In this document: positions 8,173 through 15,949 of the stretch, piece after piece | Position numbering within the stretch: position 1 is the first letter of the stretch | Layout: each line of letters begins with the position of its first letter | DNA from: AG-12 sp027339635 | Lineage (GTDB): Bacteria; Chloroflexota; Dormibacteria; Aeolococcales; Bog-877 | Direction of reading: 5' to 3' | Length of the DNA: 40,942 nucleotides | Assembly (NCBI GenBank): GCA_027339635.1 | Contig: DAHWNZ010000015.1 | Location: forward strand, 1-40,942 | Notes under the pieces: model-generated | Databases searched by the model: none | Seen by the model: the letters and a program-made list of their open reading frames with translations, nothing else | What the model was told of the DNA's origin: nothing | Translations under genes and position numbers: made by a program

Positions 8173-8954
8173 CGCTTGACGTCGAGGAGCGCAGGTTCCA
8201 GATGACCCTCGCCTACGACGGAACGGACTACCACGGCTGGCAGGTCCAGCCGGGAGTGCAAACCGTCGCCGGAAGCCTGGCCGGGGCCATCGAGTCCACC
8301 TGTGGAGCGCGGCCACACCTGGCCGCCGCGGGGCGGACCGACGCCGGCGTCCACGCTCATGGGCAGGTGGCCGTCGCCACAGTTCCTTGCCCTGTCGAGC
8401 CCACGGAGCTGTGGCGGGGTTGTCAGCGCAACCTGCCTCCGGACATCAGGATCCTGCACGCGGCTCCCGCTCCAGATGGGTTTGACCCGCGACGTGACGC
8501 CTGGCGCCGGAGCTACCGGTACCTGCTGGTCGCCGGCAGTTGGCTGCCACCGGGTCTCGGCCGCTACGCCTGGGGGGTGGATCCAAGGTTGGAGCTGTCC
8601 CCCATGCGGGAGGGCGCGGCAACTCTGCTAGGAGCCCACGACTTCGGCGCCTTCGGCACCAGCCCCGAACCCGGTGGAACAACCAGGCGTCTGGTCGATC
8701 TGCTCGAGGTCCGCCGGCGCAGTGGGCTGATCGAGATCGAGGTGCGGGCCGACGCGTTCCTGCGGGGAATGCTGCGCAGCATGGTCGGAGCCCTGGTGGG
8801 CCTGGGGCTGAGACGCCTTGGGCAAGGGGAGCTGCGCGAGGCAGTCGCGCTGGGCGCGGGCGCACGCCGGAGATGGGCGCCAGCCCCCGCCAGAGGATTG
8901 CATCAATGGCGGGTGGAGTACCATCGGCCGAGCATGTTGGGAGTTCGAGCGTGA
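8169..8954 (+). CDS. truA: tRNA pseudouridine synthase A
   Basis: Makes pseudouridine at positions 38-40 of tRNA anticodon stems. The 261-residue product contains LAYDGTDYHGWQVQPGVQTV and the catalytic motif GRTDAGVHA with nucleophile D58. It also contains RSYRYLLVAG, DFGAFGTSPEPGGTTRR and the C-terminal FLRGMLRSMVGALVGLG. It starts at a GTG overlapping the rplQ stop. The rplQ-truA-rplM-rpsI order is common in Firmicutes and Actinobacteria. Confidence 0.95.
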   Translation: MTLDVEERRFQMTLAYDGTDYHGWQVQPGVQTVAGSLAGAIESTCGARPHLAAAGRTDAGVHAHGQVAVATVPCPVEPTELWRGCQRNLPPDIRILHAAPAPDGFDPRRDAWRRSYRYLLVAGSWLPPGLGRYAWGVDPRLELSPMREGAATLLGAHDFGAFGTSPEPGGTTRRLVDLLEVRRRSGLIEIEVRADAFLRGMLRSMVGALVGLGLRRLGQGELREAVALGAGARRRWAPAPARGLHQWRVEYHRPSMLGVRA

Positions 8955-9424
8955 GCAGCGCAACAGTACAACGCAGTTTCGTCGCCAGCGAGGCGACCGC
9001 CGATGAGCAGTGGTGGCTGGTGGACGCCCGCAACCAGACCCTGGGCCGGCTGGCGGTGAACATAGCCCGCCTCCTGAGGGGCAAGCACCTGGCGACCTAC
9101 ACCCCCCACGCCCTGATGGGCGACCACGTGGTGGTGATCAACGCGGGGGAGATTGTGGTGACCGGGAGCAAGCGGACGACCAAGATCTACGACCACTACA
9201 CGGGATATCCCGGAGGCCGCAGGGAGCGAACCTACGATGAGGTGGTCAAGAGGGACCCCACCACGCCCCTCCATGAGGCGGTGCGAGGCATGCTGCAGCA
9301 CAACACCCTGGGGGGCAGGCAGCTTAAGCGGTTGAAGATTTATGCCGGCTCGGATCACCCCCATGTGGCGCAGCAGCCCAAGGCGATCAGGTTTGGCGAT
9401 TGCGGGGAGGTGGTGTCGCTGTGA
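8951..9424 (+). CDS. rplM: 50S ribosomal protein L13
   Basis: L13 is an early-assembly large-subunit protein. The core is clear: WWLVDARNQTLGRLAVNIAR, LLRGKHLATYTPH, GDHVVVINAGEIVVTGSK and PHEAVRGML-type helix (LHEAVRGMLQHNTLGG). The chosen GTG overlaps the truA stop (GTGA) and gives 157 residues with about ten extra at the N-terminus compared with typical L13. Readings that begin earlier are open but lie wholly inside truA, so they were not used. Confidence 0.95.
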   Translation: MSSATVQRSFVASEATADEQWWLVDARNQTLGRLAVNIARLLRGKHLATYTPHALMGDHVVVINAGEIVVTGSKRTTKIYDHYTGYPGGRRERTYDEVVKRDPTTPLHEAVRGMLQHNTLGGRQLKRLKIYAGSDHPHVAQQPKAIRFGDCGEVVSL

Positions 9425-9825
9425 GCGAGGAGGAGCAGGCCAGGTACGCGTACGGGACCGGCCGGCGCAAGACGGCCGTGGCGCGAGTCAGGATCTATCC
9501 CGGCCAGGGGACTGCGGTGATCAACGACAGGGAGCCCCTGCGCCACTTCGGCCGCAGGGAGTTGGAGGAGGCCGCCCTGCGCCCGTTGCGCCTGACCGGG
9601 CTCGCGGACCGCTGCCATGTGACGGTCAAGGTCGAAGGCGGCGGCGTTTCTGGGCAGGCGGGAGCCGTCGCCCATGGCATCGCCAGAGCGCTGTGCGTGC
9701 TGGATGCCGACCTCCGGGCGCAGCTCAAGTCGGCAGGCCTGCTGACCCGGGATCCGCGCATGAAGGAGCGCAAGAAGCCGGGCCTGAAGCGAGCCCGCAA
9801 AGCGCCTCAGTACACCAAACGCTGA
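9421..9825 (+). CDS. rpsI: 30S ribosomal protein S9
   Basis: S9 reaches the P-site tRNA with its C-terminal tail. The 134-residue product has YAYGTGRRKTAVARVRIYPG, GGGVSGQAGAVAHGIARAL and DPRMKERKKPGLKRARKAPQ, and ends in the conserved YTKR. The GTG overlapping the rplM stop (GTGA) is preferred over an in-frame TTG at 9400 because it restores normal length and the coupling pattern. It closes the ribosomal block. Confidence 0.96.
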   Translation: MSEEEQARYAYGTGRRKTAVARVRIYPGQGTAVINDREPLRHFGRRELEEAALRPLRLTGLADRCHVTVKVEGGGVSGQAGAVAHGIARALCVLDADLRAQLKSAGLLTRDPRMKERKKPGLKRARKAPQYTKR

Positions 9826-9854
9826 TTCCGGGCGAGGTGGCATGGTGCGGTTCA

Positions 9855-9860
9855 TATACT
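9855..9860 (+). promoter_or_regulatory. Candidate -10 element upstream of argF
   Basis: TATACT lies in the 76-base gap between rpsI and argF, the first gap of any size after the ribosomal genes. It is the same hexamer as the one before infA. No clear -35 is visible. A transcript would start near 9867 and leave about 35 bases before the argF start. Weak evidence only. Confidence 0.3.
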
Positions 9861-9901
9861 GGCCATGAAGAACTTCAGCGGCCGGTGTTGGGTGACCTCA
9901 A

Positions 9902-10834
9902 TTGGTGACGGGACTGCGGGGCAGAGACTTTCTGGCCATCTCTGACCTGACGCCCTCGGAGCTCCTGGGGCTGTTGGATTTTGCGGCCGACCTCAAGCGA
10001 GGTCGGGATCCTGGGATCCCCCTGGAGCGGCGCTCGGTGGCGATGGTATTCCTGCGGCCCAGCAACCGCACCAGGGTCTCCTTCGAGGCCGGGATCAACC
10101 GTCTTGGGGGCCACCCGATAGCCCTCTTCGATCGTGAGATCGAGTTGGGACGCAGGGAGTCGGTCTCTGACGTCGGAAGGATCCTGGACCGCTTCGTCGC
10201 CGGCCTGGTGGCGCGCATCCCCTCGGATCGGGATCTGCGCGGACTGGCCGCAAGCATGGAAGGCCCCGTGATCAACGCCATGACGGATCGTGGGCACCCC
10301 TGCCAGATCCTCGCCGACTGCCTCACGCTGCGGGAGATGCGGGGGACGCTGGCCGGCGCTAAGGTAACCTTTGTCGGCGACGGCAACAACGTCTGCAACT
10401 CGTGGATCGAGGCGGCCAGGGTGGTCGGCCTCGAGCTTAGAGTCGTCACTCCGCCGGGGTACGAGCCCCGGCTGGGGAGCGGGTCATCAGGGCCGTCTTC
10501 TGGGGACCTTCCAGGGTTGCTGGTGACCAATGATCTGGAGCAGGGTCTGGCGGGCACGGACGTGATCTACACTGACGTCTGGACGAGCATGGGCCAGGAA
10601 GAACAACACGAGGATCGACGCCAGGATTTTGGCCCCTACCAGATAAACGAGGCCGTGTTGCAGCGAGCCCCGAGCGGAGTTAAGGTGATGCACTGCCTGC
10701 CCGCCCACCGTGGCGAGGAGATAACCGACGCGGTGCTCGACGGGCCCCAATCAGTCGTCTTTGATCAAGCCGAGAACCGGTACTGGGCGCAGCTGGCCCT
10801 GATGGCATCGATATTCGGTCCGGCGGCCGCCTGA
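9902..10834 (+). CDS. argF: Ornithine carbamoyltransferase
   Basis: Makes citrulline from ornithine and carbamoyl phosphate in arginine synthesis. The 310-residue product has the family motifs in order: carbamoyl-phosphate site PSNRTRVSFEAG (residues 53-64), HPCQ (132-135), GDGNNVCNSW, DVWTSMGQE and HCLPAHRGEEIT, ending FDQAENRYWAQLALM. The second residue of the usual S-T-R-T-R motif is Asn55. Either TTG 9902 or GTG 9905 could start it; neither has a good ribosome binding site. No other arginine genes are in the window, so its place after rpsI is unusual. Confidence 0.93.
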   Translation: MVTGLRGRDFLAISDLTPSELLGLLDFAADLKRGRDPGIPLERRSVAMVFLRPSNRTRVSFEAGINRLGGHPIALFDREIELGRRESVSDVGRILDRFVAGLVARIPSDRDLRGLAASMEGPVINAMTDRGHPCQILADCLTLREMRGTLAGAKVTFVGDGNNVCNSWIEAARVVGLELRVVTPPGYEPRLGSGSSGPSSGDLPGLLVTNDLEQGLAGTDVIYTDVWTSMGQEEQHEDRRQDFGPYQINEAVLQRAPSGVKVMHCLPAHRGEEITDAVLDGPQSVVFDQAENRYWAQLALMASIFGPAAA

Positions 10835-10859
10835 TCGCGAAGGCCGAGGACACGCGCTG

Positions 10860-11744
10860 ATGCTGGTGCTGGGCGGATTGAACCTCGGGGAGGCGGTCCG
10901 CCTGCTCTTCCAGACGGTGAGCTGGCGGGACGCCGTCGACATCGCGATCATCACCTTCCTCATCTACCGCCTCTTCCTGCTGGTGCGGGGCACCCAGGCC
11001 GTGCAGATTCTGGTTGGGCTTTTGGTCATCGGGGCGCTCGGGGTGGTGGCCAAGATCCTGGGGCTGCCGGTTCTCACCTACATCTACAGCAATGGCGGCC
11101 AGGTCATCGTGATCGCGGCGATAATCCTCTTCCAACCCGAGCTGCGGCGGGCTCTAGACCAGATGGGCCGGCTCGGCAACCTAAGGCCCCGCCTGCTCGC
11201 CCCAGACACGGCCGAGCTGAGACGGATGGTGGATGAGGTGACCCGGGCTGCCATGCGTCTCAGTGAGACCGCGACCGGCGCCCTCATCGTCCTCCAAGGC
11301 GACGTCGGGCTGGAGGAGATCGACGCCACCGGGGTGCGCCTGGATGCGCTGGTGAGCGCCGAGGTCCTGGGGACCATCTTCACCTACAAGTCCCCGCTCC
11401 ATGACGGGGCGGCGGTGGTGCACGCGGGACGAGTGGTGGCTGCGGGATGCGTGCTGCCCCTGGCTGAGCGGGGCGAGGGCAACCACCGCAGCGGGACCAG
11501 GCACCTGGCGGCCGTGGGATTGACCCAGATGACCGATGCTGGTGTGGTGGTGGTGTCGGAGGAGACCGGGAGGATCAGCTGGGCCCTTGGTGGGGAACTG
11601 GAGGGGGAGCTGGACGCTGACCAGCTGACCAACCGCCTGGGCAGCTTCCTGCACCTTCCCCTTTATGAGCGCCACCGCCGCAGCCTGAGATTCCGGGCAA
11701 GGGGACCGCGAACTGCCGACGCGACCCCGGTCCGGAGGGTTTGA
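10860..11744 (+). CDS. cdaA: Diadenylate cyclase CdaA
   Basis: Membrane-anchored synthase of the second messenger c-di-AMP. The 294-residue product has hydrophobic segments at about residues 27-42, 46-62 and 80-92, then the DAC (DisA_N) domain. The DGA motif is intact at 182-184 (SPLHDGAAVV). The second motif reads GTRHLAAVG (212-220), with Leu216 where CdaA proteins normally have Arg (RHR). The downstream neighbour is its regulator CdaR, as usual. Assignment to the CdaA type rests on the three N-terminal helices and this neighbour. Confidence 0.93.
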   Translation: MLVLGGLNLGEAVRLLFQTVSWRDAVDIAIITFLIYRLFLLVRGTQAVQILVGLLVIGALGVVAKILGLPVLTYIYSNGGQVIVIAAIILFQPELRRALDQMGRLGNLRPRLLAPDTAELRRMVDEVTRAAMRLSETATGALIVLQGDVGLEEIDATGVRLDALVSAEVLGTIFTYKSPLHDGAAVVHAGRVVAAGCVLPLAERGEGNHRSGTRHLAAVGLTQMTDAGVVVVSEETGRISWALGGELEGELDADQLTNRLGSFLHLPLYERHRRSLRFRARGPRTADATPVRRV

Positions 11745-12724
11745 GCCAAGTGAAGTTCGCGTTTGTCAGGAGGCACTGGCGGATCAAGCTGCTGGCCCTG
11801 GTGGTGGCGTGCGCGATGTGGGTGGGCGTGGTGTACGCCAGCAACCCTCCCGCGATCGCGACCTACTATGTGACGCCCCAGGTGAGTGGGCTCAGCTCAT
11901 CCCTCCTCCTGCTGTACCCGATTCACAGCGTTCCAATCAAGGTCGGTGGGGTCGAGTCTAACGTCCACAGCTCGACCGTCCGCCAGCACCTCTCCGCTTC
12001 CGTGAACCTGAGCGGGATCAAGAGCCCGGGCGTTTATCAGGTCCATCTGAGTACGCAGGTTTCGGACCCCAATGTCTTCCCCTGGTCGGCGCCGTCCACG
12101 GTGGCGGTCACGATTGACAAGTGGCAGGAGGCGTCCCTGCCGGTCAGGGTTGTGGTTCCCAGCAAGGATCTGCCCCAATCCGGTTACCAGTTCGACTCCA
12201 AGAAGACCACCGCGACCCCGGCCGACGTGACGGTCCGAGCGCCGGCGAGCATCATCTCTCAGCTCCAGCCGGAGGCCACTGTGAACCTCTCCAGTTGGAA
12301 GGCAAGCGTCGACCTCACGACTCCTGTGGTGGTTCCCCTGCCCAAGGGAGTTCCTTCCGGGGACGTCACATTCAGCCCCCAGGTGGTGACGGTTCACGCC
12401 TCCATCACCTCGGTCAGCAACCAGGTGACCCTGCCCGTCGACTACATCCTGAGCGGGCAGGTCGCCTCGGGCTACGAGGTGACTGGTGCCCAGGTGACCC
12501 CGCTCACGGTGACCGCGACGGGTCCTCCGGGGACGGTGGATGGGCTGGCCGCCCTGGACACCCAGGCCATCGACATCTCCGGGATCAGCCGTGACACGAC
12601 CTACCAGGTGAGCCTTAACGTCCCGAGCGGGGTCACGACTTCGGTGGCGACCGTGACCGTGGTTGTGAGCGTGGCGCCCCTGCCGACGGCAACCCCAACG
12701 CCCACACCCTCGCCGACTCCCTGA
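11741..12724 (+). CDS. cdaR: CdaA regulatory protein CdaR (YbbR domains)
   Basis: Extracytoplasmic partner of CdaA. The product has up to 327 residues, a basic N-terminus and one membrane segment at about 15-33 (KLLALVVACAMWVGVVYAS). It then has repeated beta-rich YbbR-like units with the family pattern P.....GY......VTP..VTVTGP (for example GYEVTGAQVTPLTVTATGPP). It ends in a Thr-Pro repeat (TPTPTPSPTP), probably a flexible or surface tail. It starts at TTG within the cdaA stop; GTG at 11750 is an alternative. Confidence 0.85.
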   Translation: MSQVKFAFVRRHWRIKLLALVVACAMWVGVVYASNPPAIATYYVTPQVSGLSSSLLLLYPIHSVPIKVGGVESNVHSSTVRQHLSASVNLSGIKSPGVYQVHLSTQVSDPNVFPWSAPSTVAVTIDKWQEASLPVRVVVPSKDLPQSGYQFDSKKTTATPADVTVRAPASIISQLQPEATVNLSSWKASVDLTTPVVVPLPKGVPSGDVTFSPQVVTVHASITSVSNQVTLPVDYILSGQVASGYEVTGAQVTPLTVTATGPPGTVDGLAALDTQAIDISGISRDTTYQVSLNVPSGVTTSVATVTVVVSVAPLPTATPTPTPSPTP

Positions 12725-12840
12725 TACGGTTTCGCAGAACTCACAACCGGACGGCGGCAACCGGCCTCTGTAACCTGGGGCCAGGGCTCGACGTTTGTCC
12801 TCGAGAAGGCGGCCAGGGACCGGGGAGGTGTTAGCGCGTC

Positions 12841-14673
12841 ATGTGCGGGATCATCGGATACATGGGCCGGCGTTCGGCGGCGCCCATCCTCATGGACAGC
12901 CTGCAGCGCCTGGAGTACCGCGGGTACGACTCGGCTGGGGTGGTGGTGGTGGACGCCCAGGGATCCGCCACCAGCGTCAAGTCCGCCGGCAAGGTCGAGT
13001 CGCTGTTGGCTCGCCTGGACGGGGAGGAGATCGTCGGCCAGGTCGGGATGGGGCACACGCGTTGGGCGACACACGGACGGCCGAGCCATGAGAACGCCCA
13101 TCCGCACTGCGACTGCAGTGGGCGCTTCTACGTCATCCACAACGGGATAATCGAAAATTTCGCCGAGCTCCGCCAGGAGCTGGTGGGGACAGGCCACCAG
13201 TTCAGCTCTGAGACCGATACCGAGGTCCTCCCGCACCTGATCGAGGAGTACTACAAAGGGGATCTGGTGGTGGCCGCGAGGTGTGCGCTTGCCCGCCTCA
13301 GAGGCGCGTACGCGGTGGTGATCCTGAGTTCCACGGACCCAGATACCCTGATCGGTGCGCGGCTGAACGCTCCTCTGGTGGTCGGTGTCGGAGCCGAAGA
13401 GTGGTTTTTGAGCTCCGACCTCACGGCGATCATTCCCTACACCCGCCAGGCCATCGTGCTCGGCGAGGGCCAGATGGCGGTGCTGACGCCCGTCGGCCCT
13501 GTGGTCACCTCGATCACCGACGGTTCCGAGGTTGTGCCCCGAGTCGTTCGCGTCGAATGGGACGTTATCCAGGCCGAGCGCGGAGGGTATCCGAACTTCA
13601 TGTCCAAGGAGATTCACGAGCAGCCGGCCGCTCTCGAGAACGCCTTCCGGGGCCGGCTTCTCAGTGACGGGAGGGTGGAGTTCGCGGACTGGGACATCGA
13701 TGACGCCCGGCTGAGAGAGATCCAACGAGTCCAGATAGTCGCGGCCGGCAGCGCCTACTACGCCGGGGTGATGGCCAAGTACGCTCTGGAGGACCTGGCC
13801 CAGGTTCCGACTACGGTGGAGGTCGCCTCGGAGTGGCGCTACCGGCCCCAGCCACTGGACCGCTCCACCCTCACGGTGGCGATCTCCCAATCGGGGGAGA
13901 CAGCCGACACTCTGGCTGCCGCCCGAATGGCCCGGGAAAGAGGCAGCTTTCTGCTCGCCCTGACCAATGTGGTCGGTAGCACCCTGGCCCTGGAGGCCGA
14001 CGGGGTGATCAACCTGCACGCTGGGCCGGAGATCTGCGTGGTCGCCACCAAGACCTTCACCAACCAGGTCGCGTGCGCCGTGCTGCTGGCGATGAGGATG
14101 GCTCAGGCTCGTGGAACCAAGGATCAGGGCGACCTCCGGGAACTCGCTTCGGAGCTCCGCTCGGTGGCGGCGGCCCAGAGACAGCTGCTGGCCCGTGATC
14201 ACGAGTTTCAGATGCTCGGAGCGTGGCTGGCCGAGCACTCGAGCGCACTTTACATGGGGCGTGGCTACAACTACCCGGCGGCGATGGAGGCGGCCCTGAA
14301 GTTGAAGGAGGTCGCCTACGTTCACGCCGAGGGATATCCCGCCGGAGAGCTCAAGCATGGCCCGATCGCCCTGCTGGACGAGTCCATGCCGGTCGTGGCA
14401 TTCGCCACCGACGCCAAGACCAGGGAGAAGGTCAGGAGCAACATCCAGGAGGTTCACGCACGACAGAGCCCGGTGTTGGCGGTGGTCAGCGCGGGCGACA
14501 GCTCCCTGACTGATCAGGCGCGGTTCACGGTCGAGGTTCCCAGGGTCCCAGAGCTGGTGTCGCCCCTGGTAACGGCTCTGGTGGGACAGTTGCTCGCGTA
14601 CCATGCGGCGATGAGCCGGGGCTTTGACGTCGACCGCCCCCGAAATCTGGCCAAGTCCGTCACCGTCGAGTGA
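12841..14673 (+). CDS. glmS: Glutamine--fructose-6-phosphate aminotransferase
   Basis: Makes glucosamine-6-phosphate, the first step to UDP-GlcNAc for peptidoglycan. The 610-residue product begins MCGIIGY, so the nucleophile is the cysteine exposed after Met removal. The glutaminase domain (HTRWATHGRPSHENAHPHC) is followed by two SIS sugar-isomerase domains (SQSGETADTLAA; EGYPAGELKHGP) and the typical C-terminus RGFDVDRPRNLAKSVTVE. A GGGGAGG ribosome binding site lies 12 bases upstream. The 116-base gap after cdaR shows no glmS ribozyme and no clear promoter. GlmM, which normally sits between cdaR and glmS, is absent here. Confidence 0.97.
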   Translation: MCGIIGYMGRRSAAPILMDSLQRLEYRGYDSAGVVVVDAQGSATSVKSAGKVESLLARLDGEEIVGQVGMGHTRWATHGRPSHENAHPHCDCSGRFYVIHNGIIENFAELRQELVGTGHQFSSETDTEVLPHLIEEYYKGDLVVAARCALARLRGAYAVVILSSTDPDTLIGARLNAPLVVGVGAEEWFLSSDLTAIIPYTRQAIVLGEGQMAVLTPVGPVVTSITDGSEVVPRVVRVEWDVIQAERGGYPNFMSKEIHEQPAALENAFRGRLLSDGRVEFADWDIDDARLREIQRVQIVAAGSAYYAGVMAKYALEDLAQVPTTVEVASEWRYRPQPLDRSTLTVAISQSGETADTLAAARMARERGSFLLALTNVVGSTLALEADGVINLHAGPEICVVATKTFTNQVACAVLLAMRMAQARGTKDQGDLRELASELRSVAAAQRQLLARDHEFQMLGAWLAEHSSALYMGRGYNYPAAMEAALKLKEVAYVHAEGYPAGELKHGPIALLDESMPVVAFATDAKTREKVRSNIQEVHARQSPVLAVVSAGDSSLTDQARFTVEVPRVPELVSPLVTALVGQLLAYHAAMSRGFDVDRPRNLAKSVTVE

Positions 14674-14698
14674 CCGTCCTTCCGAGCCAGCAACGCCG

Positions 14699-15949
14699 AT
14701 GACCAGAGGGGGCGCAGTCGGGGTTGATGTGACATCGGTGGAGCGCATCTCTAAGCTGACGCAGCGGCGGCCCGCCTTCGCCAGCAAATTGTTCACTCCG
14801 GAGGAGGTGAGCTACTCCGAAGGACGGCCGGAGAGGCTCGCCGCGCGCTGGGCCGCGAAGGAGGCGGTGCGGAAGGTCTACGGCGGTCTCGGCCTGCCCA
14901 TACCTCCCTACCCAGCCATCTCTGTCACCCACCGGCCAGGCGGAGCCCCTGTGGCACTCATCGGTGGGGCTGAGGTGCCCGGACTCGAGCTGAGCCTGAG
15001 CCACGATGCCGGTCTGGCCATCGCCATGGCGGTGCTGCTCCCCTCCCCTGGGGCCGGCGATCTCGGCTACCTCCCATCAGAGCTGGTGCTGCCGGAGAGA
15101 AGCCAGAGTGGAAACAAGGGAACCTTCGGCACCGTTCTGGTGATCGCGGGCAGCCCCACCTTCCCCGGGGCCGCGGCTCTCTCGGCGAGGGGGGCGCTCA
15201 GGGGTGGCGCGGGCAAGGTCAAGGTCATCGTGGCCGAGGGCTCACATGGGCAGGGGTTGTCTCCCGAGGTGATCAGATTCCCGGTGCCGGCCGAGGCCGG
15301 CGCCTATGGCGAGGCAGCTGCACGAGCACTGGCGGGAGAGTTGGTCACCGCCAAAGCCGTCGTCTGCGGCCCCGGCCTCGGTGACAGCCTCGCCACTCAC
15401 GGTCTCATGGCGGAGATTCTGCGAGCCATGGCAGGCAAGGGTGGACGGCTGGTCCTGGACGCCGATGCCCTCAACGCCCTTGCGCGGTGGGAGGATCTGC
15501 GGGGGATTGTGCCCGCCGGATGCGTCATGACCCCGCATCCGTTGGAGGCAGCGCGGCTGTCCCGCGCCGAGGTGGGTGAGGTGCAGTCGGATCGTCCCGG
15601 TTTCGCGCTTCGTCTCGCTGCGGAGTTCCGCTCATGTGTCGTCCTCAAGGGTCCGGGAACTGTCGTGGCGGAGCCAGGCGGAACCCTGTGGAGAGACGAC
15701 CACGCCACATCCGTCCTGTCCACGGGCGGCACGGGTGACGTGCTGGCTGGCCTCATGGGCGCTCTTTTGGCCCAGGGCTCATCGCCGGCGGACGCGGCCA
15801 GGGCCGGGGTCTTTCTGCATGCCGAGGCCGGCTCATGGTTGGGCCGGGCACGGGGTCGAGCGGGGATTTTGGCGAGCGAGGTTGCCGACGCGCTGGTGGA
15901 GGTGCAGGAGGCCGTGCGCCGGCGCCAGAGCGGCACGGCTGGGGACTGA
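14699..15949 (+). CDS. AcpS-NnrD fusion: holo-ACP synthase / ADP-dependent NAD(P)H-hydrate dehydratase
   Basis: A 416-residue protein with two domains. Residues 1 to ~115 match holo-ACP synthase, which attaches 4'-phosphopantetheine to acyl carrier protein: GVDVTSVERI with D10, FTPEEVSY, WAAKEAVRK with E55, and LSLSHDAGLAIAMAVL. Residues ~120-416 match the YjeF C-terminal dehydratase NnrD, which repairs hydrated NAD(P)H: NKGTFGTVLVIAGS (139-152), GPGLG, LDADALNAL, TPHPLEAARL, VLKGPGTVV and GGTGD (343-347, catalytic D347). The epimerase domain NnrE, often fused to NnrD, is missing. There is no stop or frame change between the domains. The ATG at 14699 was chosen because the upstream extension lies inside glmS. 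Confidence 0.9.
   Translation: MTRGGAVGVDVTSVERISKLTQRRPAFASKLFTPEEVSYSEGRPERLAARWAAKEAVRKVYGGLGLPIPPYPAISVTHRPGGAPVALIGGAEVPGLELSLSHDAGLAIAMAVLLPSPGAGDLGYLPSELVLPERSQSGNKGTFGTVLVIAGSPTFPGAAALSARGALRGGAGKVKVIVAEGSHGQGLSPEVIRFPVPAEAGAYGEAAARALAGELVTAKAVVCGPGLGDSLATHGLMAEILRAMAGKGGRLVLDADALNALARWEDLRGIVPAGCVMTPHPLEAARLSRAEVGEVQSDRPGFALRLAAEFRSCVVLKGPGTVVAEPGGTLWRDDHATSVLSTGGTGDVLAGLMGALLAQGSSPADAARAGVFLHAEAGSWLGRARGRAGILASEVADALVEVQEAVRRRQSGTAGD

Noticed and set aside
9865..9945. 26-codon open frame overlapping the start of argF
   Set aside because: The ATG lies only four bases after the candidate -10, and the peptide shows no arginine-codon run or other leader-peptide sign.
12725..12840. Possible glmS ribozyme before glmS
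   Set aside because: The 116-base gap is too short, and I cannot find the ribozyme core or its cleavage context.
12601..14796. Long minus-strand open frame (731 codons) across glmS
   Set aside because: It lies wholly opposite glmS. Long antisense frames are expected in high-G+C genes because of codon-position bias. It shows no recognisable domain.
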